DNA of 64,000 nt from Xanthomonas sp. F10 (GCF_014206815.1 NZ_JACHNP010000001.1:2384456-2448455), one strand, 5' to 3'. Shown: positions 1-11,819, numbered from the stretch's first letter. The notes: generated by a model from the sequence alone, not told the origin. Numbers and translations: made by a program.

Positions 1-218
1 CGCGCGCGGCAGGGTCAAGCCCACCCAGGCCCGGACTGTCAAGGCCCGCGGGCCGGGACCGCTGCCTGAACCAGCCAGCCGCCGGCGCCCGGCGGCGCTG
101 GGATCCGCGGCAATTGCCCCCACCTGACAAGCTGGGTACGCTGATCGATTGCCGTCCCCTTTCCGCCCCCTCACTGGCCAGCGGCACCGCCACGGCCGGC
201 ACATTCCGGAATCTTTTC

Positions 219-3217
<2,999 letters not shown>

Positions 3218-3218
<1 letters not shown>

Positions 3219-3625
3219 TGAGCAGCGAACACAAGATCCTGGCGCGCATCCCGATCAGCGTGCGCTGGCGCGACATGGACAGCATGGGCCACGTCAACAA
3301 CGCCAAGTACATCTCCTACCTGGAAGAAGCGCGCGTGCGCTGGATGCTGGGCGTGGAAGGCGTCTCGATGAGCGACCGCATCGCACCGGTGGTGGCGGCG
3401 ACCAACGTCAACTACCGCGCACCGATCGTGTGGCCCAACGACATCCTGGTCGAGCTGTTCGTCGAGCGCCTGGGCACCAGCAGCGTGACCATCGGCCACC
3501 GCATCGTCGACCAGCAGGACGAGAGCCGGCTCTATTCCGACGGCAACGTGGTGGTGGTGTGGATGGACACCCAGACCGGCAAGAGCGCACCGCTGCCGGA
3601 CGCGGTGCGCAAGGCGACGAGCTGA
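3218..3625 (+). CDS. Hot-dog fold acyl-CoA thioesterase (YbgC/FadM-like)
   Basis: This 135-aa protein belongs to the 4-hydroxybenzoyl-CoA thioesterase (hot-dog) superfamily. The N-terminal block RWRDMDSMGHVNNAKY carries the family's catalytic aspartate and the GHVNN loop. The length matches YbgC/FadM-type enzymes, which hydrolyse acyl-CoA thioesters in the cytoplasm. The exact acyl substrate cannot be read from the sequence. The ATG overlaps the uvrA stop by 4 bp, so the gene is translationally coupled to uvrA although no functional link is obvious. It ends in a convergent arrangement with the PCuAC gene, separated by a 66-bp palindromic repeat. Confidence 0.88.
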
Positions 3626-3791
3626 GGCCTGTGCCTGCGCCGGGGCACGCCCGGCGCAGGCAAACCATCGCAGTACCGGCGGCATTCGCGCTTGAATTCG
3701 CCGGGCAGCGCGCGACCGCCCCGCGGGGCGTACCTAGTCCAGCACCTGCAGGCACCTCTAACAGCCCGCTTTTTGCAGCGCCGCAGCCCTT

Positions 3792-3857
3792 GTAGGAGCG
3801 GCTTCAGCCGCGACGCGCGTTGCAGTGAATGCCTGTCGCGGCTAAAGCCGCTCCTAC
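3792..3857. repeat. 66-bp REPIN-like palindrome, copy 1
   Basis: The two ends are inverted copies of a 23-bp arm beginning GTAGGAGCGGC, and each arm holds its own small palindrome (GCGGCTTCAGCCGC type). Two more copies of exactly 66 bp lie at 49295-49360 and 52295-52360. The GTAG head and stem-loop resemble REP/REPIN elements of Xanthomonas and Stenotrophomonas (SMAG-like). This copy lies between the convergent ends of the thioesterase and PCuAC genes, in an otherwise featureless 251-bp gap. Confidence 0.85.
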
Positions 3858-3876
3858 GAGTACCAAGGAACTCCCC

Positions 3877-4323
3877 TTACATCGCCTGCTTGCGCACGGT
3901 CAGCGTCGCGTCGGCCTTGCCACCATCTTCCAATTGCAATTGCAGCGGCACGGCCTGGCCTTCGGTCAGCGCACCCGTGCCCTGCATCAGCATCAGGTGC
4001 ATGCCGCCGGGCTTGAGTTCGACGCGGGCGCCGGGGGCCAGCGGCACACGCTCGACCGCGCGCATCCGGCTGACGCCGGCCACCAGCGTGGTCTCGTGCA
4101 GCGACACATCGCCGAAGCGGGGGCTGCTGGCCCCAGTGACCGTGACCGCCTTGCCGCAGCCGTTGTGGAGCACGCCATAGCCGGCGGTCATCGGCATGGC
4201 CGGATTCGGCGGCAACCGCACCCAGCCCTGCTCCAGGGTGAGGCAGGCCGGTTCTGCGGCCGACGCCGCGGTGGCGACCACGCATAGCACCATCAATACG
4301 CCAGCGAATGGTTTGGTTATCAT
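3877..4323 (-). CDS. Periplasmic copper chaperone PCu(A)C family protein
   Basis: The product is 148 aa, starting at the ATG at 4323 (MITKPFAG), followed by a hydrophobic signal peptide ending near ASA-AEP. The mature part has the PCu(A)C layout: a His in SLHETT, Met residues in VSRMRAVE, and the C-terminal GGMHLMLM, which together make the H-M-H-M copper(I) site. In this family the protein delivers copper to the CuA site of cytochrome oxidase. No Sco or oxidase gene is adjacent. It diverges from the enoyl-CoA hydratase gene with only 34 bp between the starts, so both promoters must be compact or overlapping. Confidence 0.88.
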   Translation of the reverse strand: MITKPFAGVLMVLCVVATAASAAEPACLTLEQGWVRLPPNPAMPMTAGYGVLHNGCGKAVTVTGASSPRFGDVSLHETTLVAGVSRMRAVERVPLAPGARVELKPGGMHLMLMQGTGALTEGQAVPLQLQLEDGGKADATLTVRKQAM

Positions 4324-4357
4324 CGCCGCGGTTCCTTCTTCGAAAGCAGACCGCAGC

Positions 4358-5137
4358 ATGACGACGCTCATCGACGTGATCAACCACGGCCCCATCCGCG
4401 AGCTGCGCCTGGCGCGGCCGCCGGTCAACGCGCTGGACACCGAGCTGTGCCAGCAACTGATCCAGGCGATCGAGCAGGCCGGCGCCGACGGCGCGCACGG
4501 CCTGGTGCTGTCGGGCAACGAGCGGCTGTTCTCTGCCGGCATGGACGTGCCGCACCTGCTCAGTCACGGCGACGACCGCGCCAAGCTGCTCGCCAGCTGG
4601 CAGCAGTTCTTCGGCGCGGCGCGCGCGCTGGCCGCCAGCCCGATGCCGGTGGTGGCGGCGCTGACCGGCCACGCCCCGGCCGGCGGCTGCGTGCTGGCGC
4701 TGTGCTGCGACTACCGGGTGATGGCGCGCAGCCCCGAGCCGGCGCGTCCGGTCACCATCGGGCTCAACGAGACCCAGGTCGGCCTGGTCGCCCCGGAAGG
4801 CATCCAGCGCCTGCTGCGGCGGGTGGTGGGCGCGCACCGCGCCGAACGCCTGCTGGTCGGCGGCGACCTGGTCAGCGCCGAGCGCGCGCTGGAGATCGAT
4901 CTGGTCGACGAATTGGTCGACGCCGACCTGGTGGTGGCGCGCGCGCTGGCCTGGCTGCTGGAACTGCTGAAGCGGCCGCGGCAGCCGATGCTGCAGACCC
5001 GCGCCATCGCCCGCGCCGACCTGCGCGCGGCGCTGGCCGACGAGCACATCGGCCTGGAACGGCTGATCGACGACTGGCAGGCGCCGGACACCCAGGCCGC
5101 GCTGCGCGCGCTGGCGGCGCGGCTGGGCAAGGGCTAG
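4358..5137 (+). CDS. Enoyl-CoA hydratase/isomerase family protein
   Basis: This 259-aa crotonase-fold protein has the two oxyanion-hole segments LFSAGMDVPHLL and GHAPAGGCVLAL. The residue pair that usually gives hydratase activity (two glutamates) is not clearly conserved: the second segment reads NETQVGL, closer to Delta3-Delta2-enoyl-CoA isomerases. An isomerase role in unsaturated fatty-acid beta-oxidation is therefore as likely as hydration. The start was set at the ATG at 4358, because the upstream reading-frame extension lies inside the divergent PCuAC gene. The neighbouring tesB and hot-dog thioesterase also act on acyl-CoAs, giving a loose acyl-CoA theme. Confidence 0.85.
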   Translation: MTTLIDVINHGPIRELRLARPPVNALDTELCQQLIQAIEQAGADGAHGLVLSGNERLFSAGMDVPHLLSHGDDRAKLLASWQQFFGAARALAASPMPVVAALTGHAPAGGCVLALCCDYRVMARSPEPARPVTIGLNETQVGLVAPEGIQRLLRRVVGAHRAERLLVGGDLVSAERALEIDLVDELVDADLVVARALAWLLELLKRPRQPMLQTRAIARADLRAALADEHIGLERLIDDWQAPDTQAALRALAARLGKG

Positions 5138-5268
5138 TAGGGCTAGGGCGTGCCATCGATCCCCGGGCATGCCGCGCCACGGTTGTGCGCGTCCGGGTGA
5201 GCGGGACAGAAAGACGTGCCCCCAGGCCCGAGCGATCGCGCGGCCGCAGGCGCGCGCGGACGGCCCGG

Positions 5269-5274
5269 TATAAT
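5269..5274 (+). promoter_or_regulatory. Candidate -10 box upstream of tesB
   Basis: A perfect TATAAT lies 31 bp before the proposed TTG start of tesB in an otherwise very GC-rich stretch. No good -35 match is visible at 16-18 bp upstream, so the assignment rests on the -10 alone. Confidence 0.4.
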
Positions 5275-5304
5275 CGGCGCACGTCCGTCGCCAGGCCCCG
5301 CCTC

Positions 5305-6213
5305 TTGTCCGCCAAGCCCGCCCCCGTCGTGTCCGAACTGATCGAGCTGCTGTCGCTGGAGCGGCTGGAGGACAACCTGTTCCGCGGCCAGAGCCGCGAC
5401 ATCGGCACCAAGTACGTGTTCGGCGGCCAGGTGCTGGGCCAGGCGCTGTCGGCGGCGCAGGCCACGGTGGAGAACGCGCGCCGCGTGCACTCGCTGCACG
5501 CCTACTTCCTGCGTGCCGGCGACATCGAGCATCCCATCGTCTACGACGTGGACCGCACCCGCGACGGCGGCAGCTTCTCGGTGCGCCGGGTCACCGCGAT
5601 CCAGCACGGCAAGGTGATCTTCTTCTGCGCGGCCTCGTTCCAGGAACAGGAAGACGGCGCCACCCACCAGCTGAAGATGCCGGAAGTGCCGCAGCCGGAA
5701 GACATCGAACCGACCCCGGCGGCACGCCCGGAAGTGCTGGCGACGCTGCCGACCAAGGTGCAGCGCTGGCTCTCGCGCGGCGGGCCGTTCGAGTTCCGCC
5801 ACGTGTATCCGCGCGACGAACTGAATCCGCCCAAGCGCCCGCCGTTCCAGCAGATGTGGCTGCGCCTCAGCGAGCCGGTCGGCGATGCGCCGGAACTGCA
5901 CCAGGCACTGCTCGCCTATGCCTCGGACTTCCACCTGCTCGGCACCGCCACCTTCCCGCATGGCATCAGCTACTACACGCCGAACGTGCAGATGGCCTCG
6001 CTCGACCACGCGCTGTGGTTCCATCGCCCGTTCCGCGCCGACGACTGGCTGCTGTACTCGCTGGACAGCCCCAGCGCGCAGGGTGCGCGCGGCCTGGCGC
6101 GCGGGCAGTTCTTTACCCGCGACGGCACCCTGGTGGCCAGCACCGCGCAGGAAGGCCTGATCCGCGTGGTGCCCGACGCCGATGCCGCGGCGCAGGTTCC
6201 GGCGAAGCGCTGA
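5305..6213 (+). CDS. tesB: Acyl-CoA thioesterase II (TesB)
   Basis: The product is a double hot-dog thioesterase of about 302 aa. Family landmarks are LEDNLFRGQS near the N-terminus, VFGGQVLGQAL, and the C-terminal hot-dog with YASDFHLLGTA (catalytic Asp), GLARGQFF and ASTAQEGLIR (Gln). TesB hydrolyses medium- and long-chain acyl-CoAs in the cytoplasm. No ATG precedes the conserved region. The candidates are TTG at 5305, with a weak CAGG 9 bp upstream and placed just after the TATAAT, and GTG at 5329. The GTG product would align with the E. coli N-terminus, so the start is uncertain by eight codons. Confidence 0.9.
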   Translation: MSAKPAPVVSELIELLSLERLEDNLFRGQSRDIGTKYVFGGQVLGQALSAAQATVENARRVHSLHAYFLRAGDIEHPIVYDVDRTRDGGSFSVRRVTAIQHGKVIFFCAASFQEQEDGATHQLKMPEVPQPEDIEPTPAARPEVLATLPTKVQRWLSRGGPFEFRHVYPRDELNPPKRPPFQQMWLRLSEPVGDAPELHQALLAYASDFHLLGTATFPHGISYYTPNVQMASLDHALWFHRPFRADDWLLYSLDSPSAQGARGLARGQFFTRDGTLVASTAQEGLIRVVPDADAAAQVPAKR

Positions 6214-6223
6214 GGACACCGAC

Positions 6224-6745
6224 ATGCGTCAGATCTTCAGCAGCCAGCGCGTGGAAACCGCCGAAGGCGTGGCCGCGCTGCTGCGCGATGCCGGTATCGA
6301 GGTGCGGCTGAGCAACGGCCGCTCCTACCGCAGCCGCCGCAGCGGCCAGTTCAGCTATCTCGACCCGGTGGCGGCGCAGGCCCAGCCCACGGTGTGGGTG
6401 GTGCATGCCAACGACCAGCCGCGTGCGCGCGAACTGCTGCGCGACGCCGGGCTGCTCGACAGCACCCGCCGCGATCCCGAACAGGGCCGTGCGCCGTACT
6501 TGAACGAGTTCCGCTCGCAGGTGGAAGTGGACGCCGGCAAGCGCTGGGCCTGGCGCATCCGCATCGCCCTGCTGCTGGCGATCGGCGCGGCGGCGCTGGT
6601 GACGGTGCTGCGCCACCGCGACAACCGCGCGCCTACCGCCGTACCGGCCCAGCCCGCCGCGACGCAGCAGGCCACGCCACCGGCGCAAGACACCGGCAGC
6701 GATGAGGTGCGCGTGCGCGTGCAGCCGGCGCCGCGCGGCAACTGA
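6224..6745 (+). CDS. DUF2007-domain membrane-anchored protein
   Basis: The 173-aa product opens with MRQIFSSQRVETAEGVAALL and continues through GIEVRLSNGRSY to WVVHANDQPRARELLRDAG. This is the pattern of DUF2007, a ferredoxin-like domain proposed to be a signal-transducing module. One transmembrane helix follows (about residues 108-127, ALLLAIGAAALVTVL), then an Ala/Pro/Gln-rich tail of about 40 residues. With no signal peptide, the domain is probably cytoplasmic and the tail periplasmic. It starts 10 bp after tesB, with GAGG at a workable distance, and is probably co-transcribed. Its function is not known. Confidence 0.75.
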   Translation: MRQIFSSQRVETAEGVAALLRDAGIEVRLSNGRSYRSRRSGQFSYLDPVAAQAQPTVWVVHANDQPRARELLRDAGLLDSTRRDPEQGRAPYLNEFRSQVEVDAGKRWAWRIRIALLLAIGAAALVTVLRHRDNRAPTAVPAQPAATQQATPPAQDTGSDEVRVRVQPAPRGN

Positions 6746-6905
6746 GGCAGCGCGCGCGGCGCCGTGCTGCGCGCATCGGCGACGACGTATCGTGACTGAT
6801 GCAGGATCCTGTCTGCCTGCGCCGCACTGCGCGCGCAGCCCACGCCTGCACTAGCGCGACGCCGCGTCGCGCACGCGAACGCGAACGCCCCACCTCCCAC
6901 ACAGC

Positions 6906-6937
6906 AAAACGCCCCTGCACCTTGCGGTACAGGGGCG
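6906..6937 (-). terminator. Rho-independent terminator of the EF-hand gene
   Basis: On the minus strand an 8-bp GC-rich stem (CGCCCCTG / CAGGGGCG) with further pairing in the loop is followed directly by TTTT. It lies about 50 bp past the stop of the EF-hand gene. Confidence 0.75.
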
Positions 6938-6985
6938 CGGTCGATCGGCGCCTTGATGCAGTGAAGCCGTGTTGCGGCGAATGAC

Positions 6986-7591
6986 TCAGTTGTTGTCCGG
7001 CGCCGGCATCGGCGGCGGCGGCGTGTCGCCACCGCGCGGTCCGGCCGGGCGGTGCGCCCAGCGCTTGGCCTGCGCCGCATCGAACTCGGCGCGGCTGAGC
7101 ATGCCGTCCTTGTTGGTGTCGGCCGCGGTGAACCAGGCATCGCGATGCTGCTTGGCGCGCAGCTCGAAGTCGGCACGGTCGATGTAGCCGTCCTTGTTCA
7201 CGTCCATCTTGTCGAAGCGCGCGGCGAGCTTGGGATCGGCCTGCGCTTCGGCGCGGCTGATGCGGCCGTCCTTGTTGGTGTCCAGCTTGGCCATCATCGC
7301 GCCGGGCACGCCGTGTCCACCCGGGCCACCGTGGCGGCCGTGCCGCGGCCACTCGTCGCGGCTGAGCTTGCCGTCGTGGTTCTTGTCCAGCGCGTCGAAA
7401 TGTTCGGCCAGGCGCGGATCGGCGGCGGCTTCGCTGCGATCGATGACGCCATCGCCGTTCTTGTCGAGCGTGGCGATGCCGCCGGCAGCGGCAGGCGCGG
7501 CGGGATCGGCCGGCGGCGGCGGAACCGCGTAGGCGGTTCCGGACAGGACGGCCAGCACGGCCAGGGCAAGCAGCGGGTTGCGAGACTTCAT
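6986..7591 (-). CDS. Secreted EF-hand calcium-binding protein
   Basis: The 201-aa precursor has a clear signal peptide ([22 protein letters not shown]) and then five EF-hand-like loops: [48 protein letters not shown] and [12 protein letters not shown]. Each keeps Asp at loop positions 1 and 5, Gly at 6 and an acidic residue at 12. A His/Gly/Pro-rich linker ([12 protein letters not shown]) separates loops 2 and 3. It is expected to bind calcium in the periplasm or outside the cell. Such five-loop CREC/calmodulin-like proteins occur in Xanthomonas, but no specific role can be assigned. It diverges from bpt across a 199-bp gap in which I see no clear promoter motif, and it has its own terminator. 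Confidence 0.88.
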   Translation of the reverse strand: MKSRNPLLALAVLAVLSGTAYAVPPPPADPAAPAAAGGIATLDKNGDGVIDRSEAAADPRLAEHFDALDKNHDGKLSRDEWPRHGRHGGPGGHGVPGAMMAKLDTNKDGRISRAEAQADPKLAARFDKMDVNKDGYIDRADFELRAKQHRDAWFTAADTNKDGMLSRAEFDAAQAKRWAHRPAGPRGGDTPPPPMPAPDNN

Positions 7592-7790
7592 GGGTCACTC
7601 CCTGAGGATGATGAGGAACCTGCCAGGACGGCAGGCGTCCGGCGCCGCGGGCGGCCCGCGCAACGGGCCGGCGCCGTGGCGCCTTCCCTGCAGACAACGC
7701 CCCGCCGTCGCCGCGGTTGACCCACGGCCGGGCGTATTCATGGACGGGACAGTCGCGGCCCCTGCGATGGCGAAGCGCTATGCTCAGGGC

Positions 7791-8552
7791 ATGGCCATCC
7801 ATTCCGACGCCAGCGACGACCTGCGGCTGTTCCAGACGGGCCAGCACGCGTGCGGCTACTGGCCCGAGCGGCAAGCCCGCGACCTGGTGCTGGACCCGCA
7901 CGACCCGCGCCTGGGCGCGCTGTATCCGCTGGCGTTGAGCTGGGGCTTCCGCCGCTCCGGCGACCTGGTCTATCGCCCGCACTGCGATCACTGCCGTGCC
8001 TGCGTGGCGGTGCGCATCCCGGTCGAGGACTTCGTACCCGATCGCAGCCAGCGCCGCTGCCTGGCGCGCAACGCCGATGTCGAGGTGCGCATCGTCGCCG
8101 CCGAACGCAGCGAGGAACAGCTGGCGCTGTACCAGCGCTACCTGCAGCATCGCCATCCCGGCGGCGGCATGGACGATCACGGCGCACACGAGTTCGACCA
8201 GTTCCTGATCGGCCGCTGGTCGCACGGGCGCTTCCTGGAACTGCGGCAACGCATGCCGGATGGAAGGCGTGGGCCGCTGCTGGCGGTGGCCGTCACCGAC
8301 ATCGCCGCGCAGGCGCTGTCGGCGGTCTACACCTTCTACGACCCGGACGCCGGCGCGCGCGGCCTGGGCACGCTGGCGATCCTGCAGCAGATCGCCTGGG
8401 CGCGACGCGACGGCCTGCGTCATCTGTATCTGGGCTACTGGATCCGCGGCCACCAGAAGATGGACTACAAGCGCCGCTTCCGGCCGTTGCAGGCCTACGA
8501 CGGCCGCCACTGGCGCGACTTCGACGACTACCTGCGCCAGCTCGGCGGCTAG
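7791..8552 (+). CDS. bpt: Aspartate/glutamate leucyltransferase (N-end rule, Bpt/Ate family)
   Basis: The 253-aa product has the two-part Ate/Bpt layout: an N-terminal domain with the cysteine motif [13 protein letters not shown] and the CDHCRAC cluster, and a C-terminal GNAT-like domain with [18 protein letters not shown] and [16 protein letters not shown]. Family members transfer Leu (Bpt) or Arg (Ate) from charged tRNA to N-terminal Asp or Glu of proteins, marking them for ClpS/ClpAP. The bacterial enzyme normally uses leucyl-tRNA, hence the Bpt call. The ATG at 7791 puts the conserved [11 protein letters not shown] near residue 15, as in the family. Confidence 0.92.
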   Translation: MAIHSDASDDLRLFQTGQHACGYWPERQARDLVLDPHDPRLGALYPLALSWGFRRSGDLVYRPHCDHCRACVAVRIPVEDFVPDRSQRRCLARNADVEVRIVAAERSEEQLALYQRYLQHRHPGGGMDDHGAHEFDQFLIGRWSHGRFLELRQRMPDGRRGPLLAVAVTDIAAQALSAVYTFYDPDAGARGLGTLAILQQIAWARRDGLRHLYLGYWIRGHQKMDYKRRFRPLQAYDGRHWRDFDDYLRQLGG

Positions 8553-8643
8553 CCCACGGCAACCGATACCGCGCTGCCCAGCCGCTGCCGCCGCACGTCG
8601 CCGCGCCATCGTGCGGACATGCAGCGCATGCGAAACTTGGCGC

Positions 8644-9876
8644 ATGACATCACGCCTCCTCCTGCTCGCCCTGACCCTGCTGTGCGGCGCCTGCGCGCAC
8701 ACCGCTCCCACCGCCCCTGCGATGACCGACGCCCCCGCGCCAGCCGCCACGACGCTGCGCTTGGCCACCTACAACACCTCGCTCAATGCCGACGCACCCG
8801 GCGGCCTGATCGCCGCGCTGCAGGGCGACAGTGCGCAGGCACGCAAGATCGCCGCGGTGCTGCAGCAGGTGCGACCTGACATCGTGCTGCTCAACGAGTT
8901 CGACTACGACGACGCGCACCGCGCCGCCGACCTGTTCGAACAGCGCTACCTGGCGGTACCGCAGCCGCATGGCGGTGCGGCGCTGCGCTATCCCTACCGC
9001 TACCTGGCGCCGGTCAATACCGGCGTGCCCAGCGGCCTGGACCTGGACAACGACGGCCACGTCGGCGGCGAAGGCCGTGCGCGCGGCAACGACGCCTGGG
9101 GTTTCGGCCTGCATCCCGGCCAGTACGGCATGCTGCTGCTGTCCAGGTACCCGATCGACACCGCGGCGGTGCGCAGCTTCCGCCTGTTCAAGTGGAGCGC
9201 GATGCCCGACGCGCTGCGCCCGGTCGATCCGGCCACCGGCCGCTTCTTCCACAGCGACGCGGTGTGGGCGCAACTGCGGCTGTCGTCGAAATCGCATTGG
9301 GACGTGCCGGTGCGTACCCCGCTGGGCGTGCTGCATGCGCTGGTGTCGCATCCGACCCCGCCGGTGTTCGATGGCGCGGAAAAACGCAACGCCGCACGCA
9401 ACCACGACGAACTGCGGCTGTGGCGCGATTACCTGGACGATGCCGGCAGCGGCAAGGCGCGCTGGCTGTGCGACGACGCCGGCCGCTGCGGCGGGCTGGC
9501 CGCCGATGCGCAGTTCGTGATGCTCGGCGACCTCAACAACGACGTGATCGACGGCGACGGCCGCCACGACGCGATCCGCGCCCTGGTGACGCATCCGCGC
9601 GTGCTGCAATACCCCACCCCGCACAGCGCCGGCGGCGAAGAGACCACCCGCGCCTACGCGGCCACCGGCATCGACCATCGCGGCCCGCCGCAGCAGGTCA
9701 CCGGCGATTTCGGCCCCAAGGCCGGCACCATGCGCCTGGATTACGTGTTGCCGTCGCGCAACTTCCGCTATCTGGACAGTGGCGTGTTCTGGCCGGCGTC
9801 CAGCGATCCCGCCGCCGCCATCGCCGACGGCAGCGACCACCATCTGGTCTGGGTCGACGTCGCCGCGGGACCGTAA
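8644..9876 (+). CDS. Endonuclease/exonuclease/phosphatase (EEP) family exported protein
   Basis: The 410-aa product has a hydrophobic N-terminus (LLLLALTLLCGACAHT) that could be a lipoprotein signal, though the lipobox is imperfect. The body has EEP-superfamily signatures: LATYNTSLN, LLNEFDYDD (metal-binding Glu), a GDLNNDVIDG block, DYVLPSRNF and the terminal SDHHLVWVD with the catalytic His. This fold cleaves phosphodiester or phosphomonoester bonds in nucleic acids, phospholipids or inositol phosphates. The substrate is unknown here, but export suggests an extracytoplasmic target. It ends in a strong terminator and starts 91 bp after bpt. Confidence 0.82.
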   Translation: MTSRLLLLALTLLCGACAHTAPTAPAMTDAPAPAATTLRLATYNTSLNADAPGGLIAALQGDSAQARKIAAVLQQVRPDIVLLNEFDYDDAHRAADLFEQRYLAVPQPHGGAALRYPYRYLAPVNTGVPSGLDLDNDGHVGGEGRARGNDAWGFGLHPGQYGMLLLSRYPIDTAAVRSFRLFKWSAMPDALRPVDPATGRFFHSDAVWAQLRLSSKSHWDVPVRTPLGVLHALVSHPTPPVFDGAEKRNAARNHDELRLWRDYLDDAGSGKARWLCDDAGRCGGLAADAQFVMLGDLNNDVIDGDGRHDAIRALVTHPRVLQYPTPHSAGGEETTRAYAATGIDHRGPPQQVTGDFGPKAGTMRLDYVLPSRNFRYLDSGVFWPASSDPAAAIADGSDHHLVWVDVAAGP

Positions 9877-9912
9877 GCGCGGCGCACCCCGCGGCGCTTG
9901 CAGCGCCCCACA

Positions 9913-9940
9913 GGCGGCCGATCGGCCGCCTTTTCTTTTT
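9913..9940 (+). terminator. Rho-independent terminator after the EEP gene
   Basis: The perfect palindrome GGCGGCCGATCGGCCGCC is followed at once by TTTTCTTTTT. It lies 36 bp after the stop of the EEP gene on the same strand. Confidence 0.93.
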
Positions 9941-10102
9941 GCCACACCAGCCGCCATGTCCCCAGGGGCTGGCTTGCCGCCAGTGCAACTGCATCGATCG
10001 CCTGGCCGAAGGCGCCACGGGCATGTGAACTACCCGACTTTCGGCAAACACCGGCGGACCAGGGCCGCGCCGCAGACGTTCCGCGCCGCGCGCCGGCATC
10101 GG

Positions 10103-10120
10103 CCTTGATCCAGATCAAGG
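10103..10120. promoter_or_regulatory. Perfect FNR/ANR-type box upstream of the roadblock operon
   Basis: The 18-bp palindrome CCTTGATCCAGATCAAGG contains TTGAT-N4-ATCAA, the consensus for FNR/ANR/DNR regulators that respond to low oxygen or nitric oxide. Its centre is about 76 bp before the roadblock start codon, compatible with a class II activator site near -41 if the transcript starts around 10150. Apart from the terminator above, this box is the only feature I see in the 311-bp gap 9877-10187. Confidence 0.7.
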
Positions 10121-10187
10121 GCAACACCGCGCCGACGCGGTCCAATGCCTTCCGCACCCGGTCGGGATGCGCAAGCGGAAGGCGAGC

Positions 10188-10550
10188 ATGCGAACGCAAC
10201 AGTTGCAACAGGCGCTGGAAGGCCTCAACGGCGCCACCGCCGACATCGAGGCCTCGGCGCTGATTTCCCTGGACGGGCTGATGATCGCCTCGGCGATGCC
10301 GCAGGGCATGGACGAGGACCGCGTCGGCGCGATGTCCGCGGCGCTGCTCGCGCTGGGCGAGCGCAGCGCGCGCGAACTGGCGCGCGGCGCGCTGGAGCGG
10401 GTGCTGATCCAGGGCGAGTCGGGCTACGTGATCATGAGTGCGGCCGGCCGCGAGGCGGTACTCACCGTGCTGGCCAAGCCCAGCGCCAGGCTGGGCCTGG
10501 TGTTCCTGGACATCAAGCGCGCCGCGCAGGCGCTGCAGCAGATCCTGTAG
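10188..10550 (+). CDS. Roadblock/LC7 (MglB-like) domain protein
   Basis: This 120-aa protein is essentially one roadblock/LC7 domain: an N-terminal helix (QLQQALEGLNG), a strand block ASALISLDGLMIAS, a long helix with ALLALGERSARELARG, and the strands RVLIQGESGYVIMSAAG and AVLTVLAKPSARLGLVFLD. Bacterial roadblock proteins usually form dimers and act on small Ras-like GTPases, as MglB does on MglA. No GTPase gene lies in this operon. The ATG at 10188 is chosen over 10167 because GGAAGG lies 5 bp upstream. It is the first gene of a tightly spaced five-gene operon behind an FNR-type box. Confidence 0.88.
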   Translation: MRTQQLQQALEGLNGATADIEASALISLDGLMIASAMPQGMDEDRVGAMSAALLALGERSARELARGALERVLIQGESGYVIMSAAGREAVLTVLAKPSARLGLVFLDIKRAAQALQQIL

Positions 10551-10559
10551 GGGGCCGCC

Positions 10560-11060
10560 ATGCCGCTGCCGCCGATGGATCCGCCGCACGAGCCGCACCG
10601 CAGCACCGAACTGCGCTACCACGACGGCAGCCGCCGCACGGTGTACTGGAGCGAACGCGAGGTGGCCTACCCGGACGGGCGCCTGATCGTTTCGCGCACC
10701 GACCTGGACGGCATCATCACCCACGCCAACGACGCCTTCGTCGAACTCAGCGGCTGGCCGCGCGAACTGCTGATCGGTGCGCCGCACTGCATCCTGCGCC
10801 ACCCGGAGATGCCGCGGCGCGCGTTCCGCGCGCTGTGGGAGACCGTGCTGGCCGGCGACAAGTGGCACGGCTACGTCAAGAACCTGCGCCGCGACGGCGC
10901 CTGCTACTGGGTCTACGCCACCGCGCTGCCGAACGTGCGCGACGGCCGCGTGGTCGGCTTCACCTCGGTGCGGCGCAAGCCGTCGCGGCGACGCATCGAC
11001 GCGCTGCAGCCGCTGTACGCGCAATGGCTGCAGGACGAGCGCGCGGAGACGCCGGCATGA
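10560..11060 (+). CDS. Single-PAS-domain protein (Aer-like PAS)
   Basis: The 166-aa protein has a PAS fold from about residue 40 to 145: LIVSRTDLDGIITHANDAFVELSGW, ELLIGAPHCILRHPEMPRRAF, KWHGYVKNLRRDGACYWVYAT and VVGFTSVRRKP. The HCILRHPEMP segment and the WxGxVKNxRxDGxxYWVxA run are typical of the PAS domains of Aer and related aerotaxis receptors, which bind FAD or heme and sense redox or oxygen. There is no output domain or membrane helix, so it must signal through partners. It starts 9 bp after the roadblock gene (GGGGG Shine-Dalgarno), and its stop overlaps the next start. Confidence 0.86.
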   Translation: MPLPPMDPPHEPHRSTELRYHDGSRRTVYWSEREVAYPDGRLIVSRTDLDGIITHANDAFVELSGWPRELLIGAPHCILRHPEMPRRAFRALWETVLAGDKWHGYVKNLRRDGACYWVYATALPNVRDGRVVGFTSVRRKPSRRRIDALQPLYAQWLQDERAETPA

Positions 11061-11812
11061 GCCATACCTTCCTGGTCGCGCCGGACTTCGCGCCCGAATA
11101 CTTCGGCGGCTGGTACCTGCTCAGCACGGTGTTGCAACGCCGTGCCGGCATCGGCCTGCGCCTGCTGATGCCGGCCGACGCCGCCGAACAGCGGCAAGTG
11201 CTGGACGGCGGCGGCGTCGACCTGGTGTACGCCAGCCCTTTCGACGCCAGCGCGCTGATCCGCCACCGCGGCTATCTGCCGCTGGTGCGGCCGCGCGGGC
11301 ACGCCGACGAGGTGGTGATCGCCACCGCGGCCGAGGCGCCGGCGCGCTGCGTGGAAGACCTGCCCTACGGGTGCCGCATCGCCCTGACCGCCAACCACGA
11401 CGTGCGCCTGATCGGCCTGCGCCTGCTGGAGCCGGCCGACCTGGAGCCGGAACGCATCGCCTGGCGTCCGGCCAGCAGCTATGCCGCGGTCGCGCGGCTG
11501 CTGCTCGAAGGCGAAGCCGACGCCGGCCTGTTCCTGGCCACTGCCTACCACGGCCTGTCGCGGCTGACCCGCGCGCGGCTGCGCCCGCTGGTGGAAAGCG
11601 CGCTGTGCGACATCGGCCACGTGCTGTTGGCGCATCCGCGCCTGGGCCCGCAACTGCCGGTGCTGCGCGAGGCCCTGCTCACGCTCGGCGATGCCGCGCA
11701 CCGCGACGACCAGGCGGTGCTGGACGCGCTGGGCCTGGAACGCGGCTTCGAGGCGATGGCCATGGAGGACGCGGAATTCATGATCGACCTGATCGACACC
11801 CTGCTGGACTGA
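11057..11812 (+). CDS. PhnD-like substrate-binding domain protein, apparently cytoplasmic
   Basis: The 251-aa protein resembles the PhnD family of phosphate/phosphonate-binding proteins: FLVAPDFAPEYFGGWYLLSTVLQ, then VDLVYASPFDASALIRHRGYLPLVRP, CRIALTANHDV and YAAVARLLLEGEADAGLF. Such proteins normally have a signal peptide and feed an ABC transporter. Here there is no signal peptide and no permease or ATPase nearby. A soluble ligand-sensing role beside the PAS and roadblock proteins is the more natural reading, though this is inference. The ATG overlaps the PAS stop by 4 bp. Confidence 0.72.
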   Translation: MSHTFLVAPDFAPEYFGGWYLLSTVLQRRAGIGLRLLMPADAAEQRQVLDGGGVDLVYASPFDASALIRHRGYLPLVRPRGHADEVVIATAAEAPARCVEDLPYGCRIALTANHDVRLIGLRLLEPADLEPERIAWRPASSYAAVARLLLEGEADAGLFLATAYHGLSRLTRARLRPLVESALCDIGHVLLAHPRLGPQLPVLREALLTLGDAAHRDDQAVLDALGLERGFEAMAMEDAEFMIDLIDTLLD

Positions 11813-11819
11813 GGCGCCC

